A stretch of DNA of 9,389 bases from Syntrophaceae bacterium PtaB.Bin038 (GTDB lineage: Bacteria > Desulfobacterota > Syntrophia > Syntrophales > UBA2192). The translations under genes and the position numbers were made by a program. The stretch is from positions 1-9,389 of the forward strand of contig MVQS01000413.1 of NCBI GenBank assembly GCA_002067855.1, written 5' to 3'. The notes beneath the pieces were generated by a model. That model searched no databases. It saw nothing but the letters and a program-made list of their open reading frames with translations, and was not told the DNA's origin. Positions 1 through 5,600 of this stretch are shown piece after piece (position 1 is the stretch's first letter; each line of letters opens with the position of its first letter).

Positions 1-573
1 CAGGACATCTTCGTCGCCAAGTACAACTCCTCGGGGACGAGGCAGTGGACGCGGATGCTGGGGTCCGCGGTGTTCGATTACTGTTACAGCGTCGCCGTCG
101 ACGCATCCGAAAACGTCTACGTGGCGGGTGATTCCTACGGCCATTTCGACGGGTGGAGCAACACCGACGGCAGCGGCACGACGCAAGACGTCTTCCTGGC
201 GAAGTTCAATGCCTCGGGCACGAAGCAGTGGTCGGTCTTTCACGGCGGTACGGGCAACGACGTAGCGTCCGGGCTGGCCGTGGACTCGAGCGGAAACGCC
301 TACATCTCCGGAAACACCAACGCTCTCCTCGACGGCTTCACTCCGGCAGGAGACCACGACCTGATCCTCATCAAATATAACACCTCGGGGACCCGGCAGT
401 GGACGACGATGCTGGGAACGAGCTCAGCCGAAGCAGCCCGCAGCATTGCTGTGGATTCAAGCGGCGCCACCTACATGACGGGCCTCACCGCGGGCAATCT
501 CGACGGGGCGAGCAACGCGGGCGGCAACGACGGCTTCATCGTGAAGTACGACACGAGCGGCAACCTGCAGTAA
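1..573 (+). CDS. SBBP (beta-propeller) repeat protein, 3' fragment
   Basis: The reading frame is open from base 1 and ends with TAA at 571-573, so the 5' end lies outside the window; 190 residues are visible. The fragment is built from repeats of about 57-61 residues, each with an aspartate-glycine-rich 'AVDxSGNxYxxG' strand, an aromatic/hydrophobic 'D-x-F/L-I/L-x-K-Y/F' strand and a 'SGT-R/K-QW' turn. The GT(R/K)QW turns fall at nt 34, 217 and 388, and a final GNLQ at 559 ends the protein. Such SBBP repeats form beta-propeller-like, usually secreted or surface proteins, often very large; no enzymatic residues are recognisable. The protein stops one residue before the Trp expected in the last turn, which may reflect a blade closed by N-terminal sequence outside the window. 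Assignment to the repeat family is firm; the cellular role is unknown. Confidence 0.85.
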   Translation, partial: QDIFVAKYNSSGTRQWTRMLGSAVFDYCYSVAVDASENVYVAGDSYGHFDGWSNTDGSGTTQDVFLAKFNASGTKQWSVFHGGTGNDVASGLAVDSSGNAYISGNTNALLDGFTPAGDHDLILIKYNTSGTRQWTTMLGTSSAEAARSIAVDSSGATYMTGLTAGNLDGASNAGGNDGFIVKYDTSGNLQ

Positions 574-597
574 CCGGCGCTATCAGCATAAAAACAG

Positions 598-640
598 ACG
601 GGGCATCCCCATTCCGTGGGTTGCCCCGTATTCTTTTCTG
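598..640 (+). terminator. Intrinsic terminator after the SBBP-repeat gene, possibly bidirectional
   Basis: An 8-bp stem, ACGGGGCA (598-605) with TGCCCCGT (622-629), contains a smaller CCCA/TGGG inner pairing and is followed by a T-rich run (631-637). On the opposite strand the hairpin is followed by a T-run from the A-tract at 589-594, so it could also end transcription of the minus-strand gene whose stop is at 661. It sits 25 bp after the SBBP stop codon. Confidence 0.75.
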
Positions 641-660
641 CAGCCGCCTTGGATACCCGC

Positions 661-1104
661 TTACACGGATTTTTCCGTCAGCTTGACCTCGAAGCGGTAA
701 CCGGCGGTCTCGGCCGCCTTGCGGACAGAGTTTCGGAATGTCCCGAAATCGAACGAGTAGGAGTAATCCTTGCCGAAGAGCTTCGACTGCTCCTCGATCG
801 TGCCGCTGCGCTCCTTGCCGAGCGTGTTGTATGTCTCCTTCTTGAAGCCGAAGCCCGTGCTCATCTCGCCGTCGCCCCCGCCGCTCGAGACGCCGAAGCC
901 CGATTCCTTCAGCATCTCGAAGAAGCGCACCTCCTTGGCCGGCTCGTCCACGCGGAAGCGGCAGACGTAGGTGAGCTTCTTTTTCGACAGGAACGCCTTG
1001 CGCTCGGCAATGACGGCCTCCATCCTCGATGAGCCGTCCTTCTGCGGTTCGAACTGTCCCGGCACGGTCTTCGCCATTTCCGTGATCGTCTGTCTCAGAT
1101 CCAT
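661..1104 (-). CDS. Hypothetical protein, 147 aa
   Basis: I do not recognise this protein. The ATG at 1104-1102 has a strong AGGAGG ribosome site (1114-1109) at ordinary spacing, and the stop TAA is at 663-661, so it is very likely a real gene. It is a soluble, charged protein with no signal peptide or membrane segment. A basic stretch (residues 35-50) leads into a predicted alpha/beta segment 'FRVDEPAKEVRFFEMLKESG'. A Gly/Ser-rich linker follows (about 72-85), then a 'KLFGKDYSYSFDFGTFRN' aromatic segment (108-125) and an amphipathic C-terminal helix. The single Cys (48) gives no metal site. It appears monocistronic between the terminator at 598-640 and a long upstream gap. Function unknown. 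Confidence 0.75.
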   Translation of the reverse strand: MDLRQTITEMAKTVPGQFEPQKDGSSRMEAVIAERKAFLSKKKLTYVCRFRVDEPAKEVRFFEMLKESGFGVSSGGGDGEMSTGFGFKKETYNTLGKERSGTIEEQSKLFGKDYSYSFDFGTFRNSVRKAAETAGYRFEVKLTEKSV

Positions 1105-1449
1105 GTGTCCTCCTGTTGACGGCAGTCCGCCTGGCGCTCCAGGGGCGGCGCGCCGCAGGCGATGGTCATTGTGACCGGTTCCCCGGTCCGTTTCCTCCCG
1201 TAAGGCCCGAATCCGCGGGCGATACCCCGGTGATTTGCCTGTTGCATCCCTCCCGGGAGCCGTTCGGCCGTGCGTTCAACCGAAGCGGTGACATGGGCGG
1301 CCGAATGGACCACTGCAGCGCCATGCAAAAAACGGGTCACTTGGGCAGGGAGCGAGGGCGTCCCTGAACGGTGGGGGAGGGACGCGGGCCGGGTGGGGTC
1401 GGCGGCAAGACAGGCCCCGACCAAGGGAGCCGAGCACCCGGAGAATGGT
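1105..1449. other. Intergenic stretch, about 345 bp, no convincing gene
   Basis: The stretch separates two minus-strand genes. It holds the AGGAGG ribosome site of the downstream gene (1109-1114), a 12-bp self-complementary GCGGCGCGCCGC near 1145, and a modest GGTCGG/CCGACC inverted repeat (1397-1402 with 1417-1422) lacking a T-run. Open frames here lack ribosome sites and have compositionally biased translations. I saw no clear promoter or known riboswitch consensus, although the promoter of the 661-1104 gene must lie here. Confidence 0.5.
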
Positions 1450-1884
1450 CTAGACCGCGGCCTGCTGAACCTCGAGAATCCGGTCCCGCAGTTCCTGCGG
1501 GAATGAGACCTTCGTGCCGTCGGCGCCCTTCATGGCCACGATGGCCGCCTCGCCCAGCGCTGCGACCCGGCCGGTGTCCCTGTTGACGACGAGGTACTGC
1601 ATGAGGATCTGCTCGTCGCCCATCCCCGTGACCCGCGCGCCGACGGCGATGCGGTCGGGGAAGGCCAGCGCGGAGACGTAGCGGCAGGAAGTCGACTTGA
1701 CGACGAGCGTGATGCCCGTGCGCTCCTCGAACTCGTACTTGCCGATCCGCCGGTAGAATTCGACGCGGGCGTTTTCCATGTACCGGAAGTAGACGACGTT
1801 GTTGACGTGGCCGTGGGCGTCCATGTCTCCCCAGGTGACGTTCTGCTCGACGATCAGGGGGTAGTGTTCAAGTCGGTATCGCAT
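1450..1884 (-). CDS. Acyl-CoA thioesterase, 4HBT/YbgC hotdog family
   Basis: The product is a 144-residue cytoplasmic hotdog-fold thioesterase, a family that hydrolyses acyl-CoA thioesters; the acyl substrate cannot be told from sequence. The diagnostic segment lies at residues 18-41, WGDMDAHGHVNN followed by VxYFRYMENAR. Its second Asp (D22) occupies the position of the catalytic Asp17 of Pseudomonas 4-hydroxybenzoyl-CoA thioesterase. The length matches the family's usual 130-150 residues. I chose the ATG at 1884 because it gives the canonical N-terminus, has an AGGA about 8 bp upstream, and lies downstream of a plausible promoter at 1934-1962. The frame stays open upstream to 2130, with other ATGs at 1920 and 1944, but the added sequence is not family-like. 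A divergent alpha/beta hydrolase lies upstream, hinting at lipid or aromatic acid metabolism, but no operon link is visible. Confidence 0.88.
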   Translation of the reverse strand: MRYRLEHYPLIVEQNVTWGDMDAHGHVNNVVYFRYMENARVEFYRRIGKYEFEERTGITLVVKSTSCRYVSALAFPDRIAVGARVTGMGDEQILMQYLVVNRDTGRVAALGEAAIVAMKGADGTKVSFPQELRDRILEVQQAAV

Positions 1885-2237
1885 GGTGTCCTGAACAATA
1901 CTCGGCTCTCCGGGAGGCATCGGCCCGGTCCGATTAATAACCATGCGGGTTTCGTCGCGCAAGGGTTTTTTTCGTTGCCCTGCGACTTCTTTTCCCGGTA
2001 TGAGAGACGCGGCCCCCGCACGGGCAGACTCTGTCGCAACGTCGTTTCCCCGCCCATGACGGGAGGGGATGGAGGGGAGGGTGTACCCTTCCGCCGGGAA
2101 GATGAAGAATCGTGAAGTCCTTTCTTCCATGGTTAACCCCGTCCCCGGAACGGGTCCGTGGCTCGGAACGACGATAGCCCGCTTGTGAAGCAGTTGCGGG
2201 CAGCAAGGGGCAAGAGGGGATTCGCAAAAGGGTTGCC
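1885..2237. other. Divergent intergenic region between thioesterase and hydrolase genes
   Basis: These 353 bp lie between two divergently transcribed genes and should carry both promoters. A candidate for the minus-strand gene is at 1934-1962. For the plus-strand gene I see only a purine-rich stretch (2205-2232) and no clear -35/-10 pair. No repeat, RNA gene or extra coding region is supported. Confidence 0.5.
1934..1962 (-). promoter_or_regulatory. Putative sigma-70 promoter of the thioesterase gene
   Basis: On the minus strand, TTGCGC (1962-1957) and TATTAA (1939-1934) are separated by 17 bp, matching the -35/-10 consensus at 4 of 6 positions each. Transcription would begin near 1927, giving a leader of about 40 nt to the ATG at 1884 and making the longer upstream starts unlikely. 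It is pattern-based only. Confidence 0.35.
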
Positions 2238-3083
2238 ATGCAACGGGAGCAGATCGACATCACGGCGGCGGACGGCGCCTCCTCGAAAATCACCGTCTTC
2301 GCGGCCGACCCCGCGCTCGATGCGCCCGTCCTGGTCTGCATGCCCGCCATGGGCACGGCCGCCCGGTATTACGAGCCGCTGGCCGGGCCGATCGTGAGGG
2401 AGGGCTGGCGCTTCGTCACCGCGGACCTCCGGGGTATCGGCTCGAGCTCCGTCCGGGTCAAACGGGGTGTCGACTTCGGCTACCGCGAGATGGTCGAACT
2501 GGACTGGCCCGCCGTCGTGCAGAAGGCGCGGGAGCGGTTTCCCCGCTCGGCCGTTTACCTGCTCGGCCACAGCCTGGGCGGCCAGCTGAGCTGCCTGTAC
2601 CTGGCGGCAAACCCTTCAGCGGTTGCCGGCCTCGTCCTCGTGGCGGCCCCCTCGGTGTACTGGCGGGGGTGGGATATCCCCCTGAACGCAGGGGTCCTGG
2701 CGGGTACCCAGGCGGCCTGTGCCGTGGCGAGGGTCCTCGGGTACTTCCCCGGTCGGAGGCTCGGCTTCGGGGGCTCCGAGGCCCGCGGGGTGATGCGGGA
2801 CTGGGCGAGGCAGGCCCGCACGGGGAGGTACGAACCCCGGGGGGCCGCGATCGACTGCGAGCGGCTGCTCTCGGAGCTGGACGCGCCGGTCCTGGCCTTC
2901 TCCTTCGAGGGGGATTTCCTCTCCCCCCCGAGGGCCGTCGGGAACCTCCTGGCAAAGATGCGCCGGGCGCGGGTCACGCATGTGACACTCGCGGACGACG
3001 CTCTCGACCACTTCCGCTGGGTGAGAAAACCGGACGTCCTCGTGGGGAAGATCCGGGAGTGGCTGCCATCAGACAATGTCTGA
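2238..3083 (+). CDS. Alpha/beta hydrolase (predicted esterase/lipase-like)
   Basis: The product is a 281-residue cytoplasmic alpha/beta hydrolase with no signal peptide. The nucleophile elbow GHSLGG is at residues 110-115 with Ser112, and it follows a beta strand 'AVYLLG'. The likely acid is Asp226 in 'FEGDFLSP' and the base His258 in 'ALDHFRW', both in canonical order. A 'PAMGTAARYY' loop (36-45) is placed to form the oxyanion hole and cap. It resembles the COG4757-type predicted hydrolases; the substrate cannot be inferred. The ATG at 2238 is preceded by only a weak purine-rich ribosome site (AAAAGGG), but upstream codons do not extend the family fold. The C-terminal residues 'PSDNV' and the TGA stop (3081-3083) lie inside a 25-bp palindrome, so the gene end doubles as a possible regulatory or structural element. 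Confidence 0.88.
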   Translation: MQREQIDITAADGASSKITVFAADPALDAPVLVCMPAMGTAARYYEPLAGPIVREGWRFVTADLRGIGSSSVRVKRGVDFGYREMVELDWPAVVQKARERFPRSAVYLLGHSLGGQLSCLYLAANPSAVAGLVLVAAPSVYWRGWDIPLNAGVLAGTQAACAVARVLGYFPGRRLGFGGSEARGVMRDWARQARTGRYEPRGAAIDCERLLSELDAPVLAFSFEGDFLSPPRAVGNLLAKMRRARVTHVTLADDALDHFRWVRKPDVLVGKIREWLPSDNV

Positions 3084-3108
3084 TGGCAAAATCAGACATT
3101 GTCTGATG
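3064..3108. repeat. Two tandem near-identical palindromes (possible operator pair)
   Basis: Copy 1 (3064-3088) has perfect 12-bp arms around a single central A at 3076; its core is ATCAGACA-A-TGTCTGAT. Copy 2 (3091-3107) has 8-bp arms around a central T at 3099: ATCAGACA-T-TGTCTGAT. As a direct repeat, 3068-3085 and 3091-3108 agree at 17 of 18 bases with a 23-bp period, close to two helical turns. The inner arms (3077-3084 and 3091-3098) could also pair as a hairpin with a 6-nt loop. Copy 1 overlaps the hydrolase stop codon. This geometry suggests a site for a dimeric repressor bound twice; the cognate regulator is not identified. Confidence 0.7.
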
Positions 3109-3184
3109 TACATTTTGTAACGATTTGGGTATTGCCGCATGCTAGAAACGTTCCCGGTGGTATGCCGCCGGGGTTCGACATGGA

Positions 3185-3220
3185 TGGCCCTGCCGGAAAC
3201 GGCGGGGCCACGCCGTTTTT
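3185..3220 (+). terminator. Hairpin with GAAA loop and T-run, probable hydrolase terminator
   Basis: The arms TGGCCCTGCCG (3185-3195) and CGGCGGGGCCA (3200-3210) form an 11-bp stem with one T-G wobble, closed by a GAAA tetraloop. After a 5-nt gap comes TTTTT (3216-3220). It lies about 100 bp past the hydrolase stop. The gap before the T-run makes it imperfect; it could instead be part of a leader RNA. Confidence 0.5.
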
Positions 3221-3394
3221 CAAGTCCTCCTCCGCCGACGTTCCCGATCCCACCTCATTGCCCGTTGGACCCGTGACCTCCGCGTCGGCACGGCAGTTCC
3301 CCGCATTCCGTGTTCCTTCGGCCCGGGAAACGCAAGGACCTGCGACGCCGCAGGCAGGGTTGACGCTCGGGCACGGCCCGTCCGAAAAAATCCA

Positions 3395-3423
3395 TTGACA
3401 GGGGACGACCGGATGGATAAATA
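3395..3423 (+). promoter_or_regulatory. Putative promoter of the cstR-like operon
   Basis: A consensus -35 TTGACA (3395-3400) is followed after 17 bp by an AT-rich -10 candidate, TAAATA (3418-3423); GATAAA at 3416-3421 is an alternative. The -10 directly abuts and partly overlaps the operator at 3420-3442, so a bound repressor would block polymerase. Predicted transcription starts within the operator, near 3430. Confidence 0.55.
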
Positions 3424-3442
3424 TACCCCCATGGGGTATATT
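3420..3442. promoter_or_regulatory. CsoR/CstR-type operator
   Basis: A perfect inverted repeat of 10-bp arms, AATATACCCC (3420-3429) and GGGGTATATT (3433-3442), surrounds a 3-bp centre (CAT). The G-tract palindrome with flanking TATA matches the known operator style of CsoR-superfamily repressors (ATACCCC...GGGGTAT). It lies just before the ATG of a CsoR-superfamily gene and overlaps its promoter, indicating autoregulation of the whole operon. Confidence 0.85.
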
Positions 3443-3706
3443 ATGGACAGCGAACGGCGAAAGATCCTCGGCCGCCTGCGGCGCATCGAGGGACAGATAC
3501 GGGGACTCCAGCGGATGATCGAGGCGCAGGCGCCCTGCGTCGAGGTCCTGACCCAGGTCTCCGCCGTCACCGCCGCGATGAAGAAGACAGGGAACGCCAT
3601 CATCCGGGCCAACCTGTCCCGCTGCATGGCCGAGTCCGCAGGCGGCAACGGTCAGGGGATGGACGATTTCCAGGCGGCCCTGAAGCGGTATATCGACCTG
3701 TCGTGA
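3443..3706 (+). CDS. CsoR-superfamily repressor, CstR-like (persulfide-sensor pattern)
   Basis: The product is an 87-residue all-helical repressor. The family signature 'RLRRIEGQIRGLQRMIE' lies at residues 11-27. The sensing positions are Cys32 and Cys61, 29 residues apart, with Asn57 four residues before the second Cys. Copper-sensing CsoR proteins have His at that position (Cys-x24-His-x3-Cys). The Cys-Asn-Cys arrangement matches sulfur-sensing CstR, which forms di- or persulfide bridges between the two cysteines and releases DNA; that function is inferred here by homology. I start at the ATG at 3443 because the promoter and operator lie immediately upstream, with GGGG at 3433-3436 as a weak ribosome site. 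Starts at 3413 (AGGGGA seven bases upstream, 97 aa) and 3431 are possible but would encode the operator. The next gene begins 9 bp after its stop, so the three genes form an operon. Confidence 0.85.
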   Translation: MDSERRKILGRLRRIEGQIRGLQRMIEAQAPCVEVLTQVSAVTAAMKKTGNAIIRANLSRCMAESAGGNGQGMDDFQAALKRYIDLS

Positions 3707-3715
3707 GGAAAAGGG

Positions 3716-4729
3716 ATGAAGACATCGGATGACGCACCCCGGCTGAGCCGGAGGGCTTTCCTGAAGGCATCGGCAGGCGCCGTTTCGGTCTCGGGGGTCG
3801 CCTGGCCGCAAAAGGCCCGGGCCCGCGGGACCGGGAAACTGGCGACGCTGATCGATCTGAGCCTCTGCGACGGCTGCCCGGGACGGGACGTGCCGGCCTG
3901 CGTTGCCGCCTGCAAGGAGATCAACCGCGACAGGATACCGCCCGTCGCGGATCCCATCCCGGTGCCCTGGCCGCGGAAGACGGTCGAGGACTGGTCCCGG
4001 AAACGCGAGGTATACGACCGGCTCACCCCGTACAACTACCTCTACGTCCACCGGGCCGAGGTCGACGTGGACGGGGTGCGGAGGACCGTTTTTGTCCCGC
4101 GCCGCTGCATGCACTGCGACAACCCGGCCTGCGCGACGATCTGCCCGTTCTCGGCGAATCACAAGCACGAAAACGGGGCGGTCGTCATCGACCAGGACCT
4201 CTGCTTCGGCGGGGCCAAGTGCAAGGCGGTCTGTCCCTGGGAGATCCCCCAGCGCCAGTCCGGCGTGGGCATCTACCTGCACATCCTGCCCGACTACATG
4301 GGCAACGGGGTCATGTACAAGTGCGACCTCTGCCACGACCGGCTCGGCCGGGGCCGGACGCCGGGCTGCATCGAGGCCTGTCCGCAGAAAGCGATGCTCA
4401 TCGGGCCGCGCGACGCGACGCTGGCCGAGGCGGAAAGGCGGGTGCGGCAGATGAGGGGGTTTCTCTACGGAAAGGACGAAAACGGAGGAACGTCCACATT
4501 CTACGTCTCGCCGGTCTCCTTCGATCGGATCCACGAGACGATGAAGAAGGGGCCGGGAAGGCCGGACATGAAACCAGGCGTGGAGAGGCGGATGGCCGAA
4601 ACGGACAGTCTGGGCAAGGCCGTGCTGGCGGCGCCTGCCGTCGGGATCATCGCAGGGGCGGCGGGGGCCCTCCAGTGGCTCTCCGGCAGGAAGGCCAAAG
4701 TGGAGAAGGACGGGAAGAAGGATGTCTGA
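3716..4729 (+). CDS. Tat-exported, membrane-anchored ferredoxin-like electron-transfer subunit (HybA/FdnH type)
   Basis: The product is a 337-residue beta-type subunit of the complex iron-sulfur oxidoreductase group. It starts with a twin-arginine signal, SRRAFLK (residues 11-17) plus a hydrophobic stretch, and ends with a membrane anchor (about 301-322). Four cysteine groups lie between: C51/C54/C62/C66, C131/C134/C139/C143, C163/C169/C173 and C203/C206/C218/C222. The third group lacks its second cysteine (Gly166) and the first has a widened CxxC-x7-C-x3-C spacing, so one cluster may be a [3Fe-4S] or have another ligand. It should pass electrons on the periplasmic face to the cytochrome b encoded next. 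The ATG at 3716 has a GAGGAAAAGGG ribosome site overlapping the regulator's stop. Known relatives serve formate dehydrogenase-N and hydrogenase-2, but no catalytic subunit is encoded here, so the electron donor or acceptor is unknown. Confidence 0.88.
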   Translation: MKTSDDAPRLSRRAFLKASAGAVSVSGVAWPQKARARGTGKLATLIDLSLCDGCPGRDVPACVAACKEINRDRIPPVADPIPVPWPRKTVEDWSRKREVYDRLTPYNYLYVHRAEVDVDGVRRTVFVPRRCMHCDNPACATICPFSANHKHENGAVVIDQDLCFGGAKCKAVCPWEIPQRQSGVGIYLHILPDYMGNGVMYKCDLCHDRLGRGRTPGCIEACPQKAMLIGPRDATLAEAERRVRQMRGFLYGKDENGGTSTFYVSPVSFDRIHETMKKGPGRPDMKPGVERRMAETDSLGKAVLAAPAVGIIAGAAGALQWLSGRKAKVEKDGKKDV

Positions 4730-5600
4730 CAGGATCGTCCGGGAACGGAACCGCGTGGTCCGCCACAGCGTCGTCGAACTCGCAGAGCACTGGGCCGTCG
4801 CCCTGTCGGGGCTGGCGCTTCTTGTGTCCGGCATGTTTCAGCTGCCCATGGGCAGCCGCTACTACATCAACTCCATCCCGGGCCTGGCCTGGTCGGCCGA
4901 CTACATGGTCTCGCTCAATGTCCACTACGCGGCGTCGATTGTTTTTGTCGCAGCGGCCCTGTTCCACCTTGTCTATCACGGGCTGCGGGGCGACAGGGGG
5001 ATGATTCCCCGAAGGGGGGATTTGCGGGCCTCGATCGACGTGATGAAGAGCTTTTTCGGCAGGGGCGAGGAGCCGCCCTTCCACAAGTACCTGCCCGAGC
5101 AGCGCCTGGCCTATGTCGGGATGGCCGTCATCGTCGCCATGCTGATCGTCTCGGGGCTGGTGAAGACCTACAAGAACCTCTACGCCCCGGACATGTCCTA
5201 TGCCGTCGTTCTCTGGGCGACCTGGGTGCACAACATCGGCTTCGTTCTCTTTGCCATGGCGTTCGTCGCCCACATCGGGGCGATCCTGCTCGAGCCGAAC
5301 CGTCCCATGCTTCGGGGGATCCTCACCGGGGCCGTCCGCCTCGACTACGCGGAGCGACGCCACCCGCTGTGGATCGCCGAGATCGAGGGGGCGAGGCCCG
5401 GGATCCAGGCGGAATCCACGGATCCCGATTCCGAAAGCGCTGCGGACCGGGAGGAAGCGCCGGTTGCCCTCGAGGCTGCCGGGGAGCTTCCCGCCGGGTC
5501 GCAGGCCGCAGGCGGGGAGAGTGCGGCAGTTCCGCAGGGACCGGTCGAAGCGGAGCCGGGCTGCTCGACGCCGCGCGGGGAGAGCCCCCCGCAGGGTTAA
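4722..5600 (+). CDS. Cytochrome b membrane subunit (formate dehydrogenase gamma/FdnI-like)
   Basis: The 292-residue integral membrane protein has four predicted helices (about 24-42, 66-86, 128-148 and 165-190). Histidines H23, H68, H170 and H184 are arranged as the two b-heme ligand pairs of FdnI-type cytochromes, and H82/H86 lie nearby. The 'KYLPEQRLAYVGMAVIV' stretch (122-138) matches the loop and third-helix start of that family. It would exchange electrons between the periplasmic iron-sulfur protein and the quinone pool. Its ATG overlaps the end of the preceding gene by 8 bp (ATGTCTGA), implying translational coupling. The C-terminal 80 residues (about 212-292) are an acidic, Ala/Pro/Gly/Glu-rich, probably disordered tail not typical of the family. 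The TAA stop shares four bases (TTAA) with the stop of the convergent minus-strand gene. Role as cytochrome b is secure; the redox partner is unknown. Confidence 0.88.
   Translation: MSDRIVRERNRVVRHSVVELAEHWAVALSGLALLVSGMFQLPMGSRYYINSIPGLAWSADYMVSLNVHYAASIVFVAAALFHLVYHGLRGDRGMIPRRGDLRASIDVMKSFFGRGEEPPFHKYLPEQRLAYVGMAVIVAMLIVSGLVKTYKNLYAPDMSYAVVLWATWVHNIGFVLFAMAFVAHIGAILLEPNRPMLRGILTGAVRLDYAERRHPLWIAEIEGARPGIQAESTDPDSESAADREEAPVALEAAGELPAGSQAAGGESAAVPQGPVEAEPGCSTPRGESPPQG

Larger units (their letters stand above)
3084..3442. other. Intergenic region upstream of the cstR-like operon
   Basis: These roughly 360 bp hold the second palindrome copy, a terminator-like hairpin (3185-3220), a compact hairpin CCTGCG-ACGC-CGCAGG (3339-3354), and the promoter/operator of the following operon (3395-3442). 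An open frame at 3099-3398 has no ribosome site and a low-complexity Pro/Gly/Ser translation, so I do not call it. No known riboswitch consensus was recognised. Confidence 0.5.

Noticed and set aside
1..573. CRISPR array or tandem DNA repeat
   Set aside because: The periodicity (171-183 nt) is in frame and diverged at DNA level, explained by protein SBBP repeats.
1885..2130. N-terminal extension of the thioesterase to 226 aa
   Set aside because: The extra residues are basic and low in conserved character, the upstream starts lack good ribosome sites, and a candidate promoter falls inside the extension.
3099..3398. Small gene in the gap upstream of the regulator
   Set aside because: It has no ribosome site, a Pro/Gly/Ser-rich translation without fold-like pattern, and it overlaps the palindrome, hairpins and promoter.
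3084..3442. Riboswitch (molybdenum cofactor or cyclic di-GMP type)
   Set aside because: I looked for the conserved cores and could not align them; only simple hairpins are visible.
3443..3706. Copper-sensing CsoR as the primary call
   Set aside because: The His needed for Cu(I) binding is replaced by Asn57; only the two Cys positions remain, and no copper exporter or chaperone is nearby.
3092..4834. 580-aa open frame on the minus strand
   Set aside because: It is an antisense shadow of the high-GC operon; its translation is Arg/Pro/His-rich with no domain, while the plus strand encodes clear iron-sulfur motifs.
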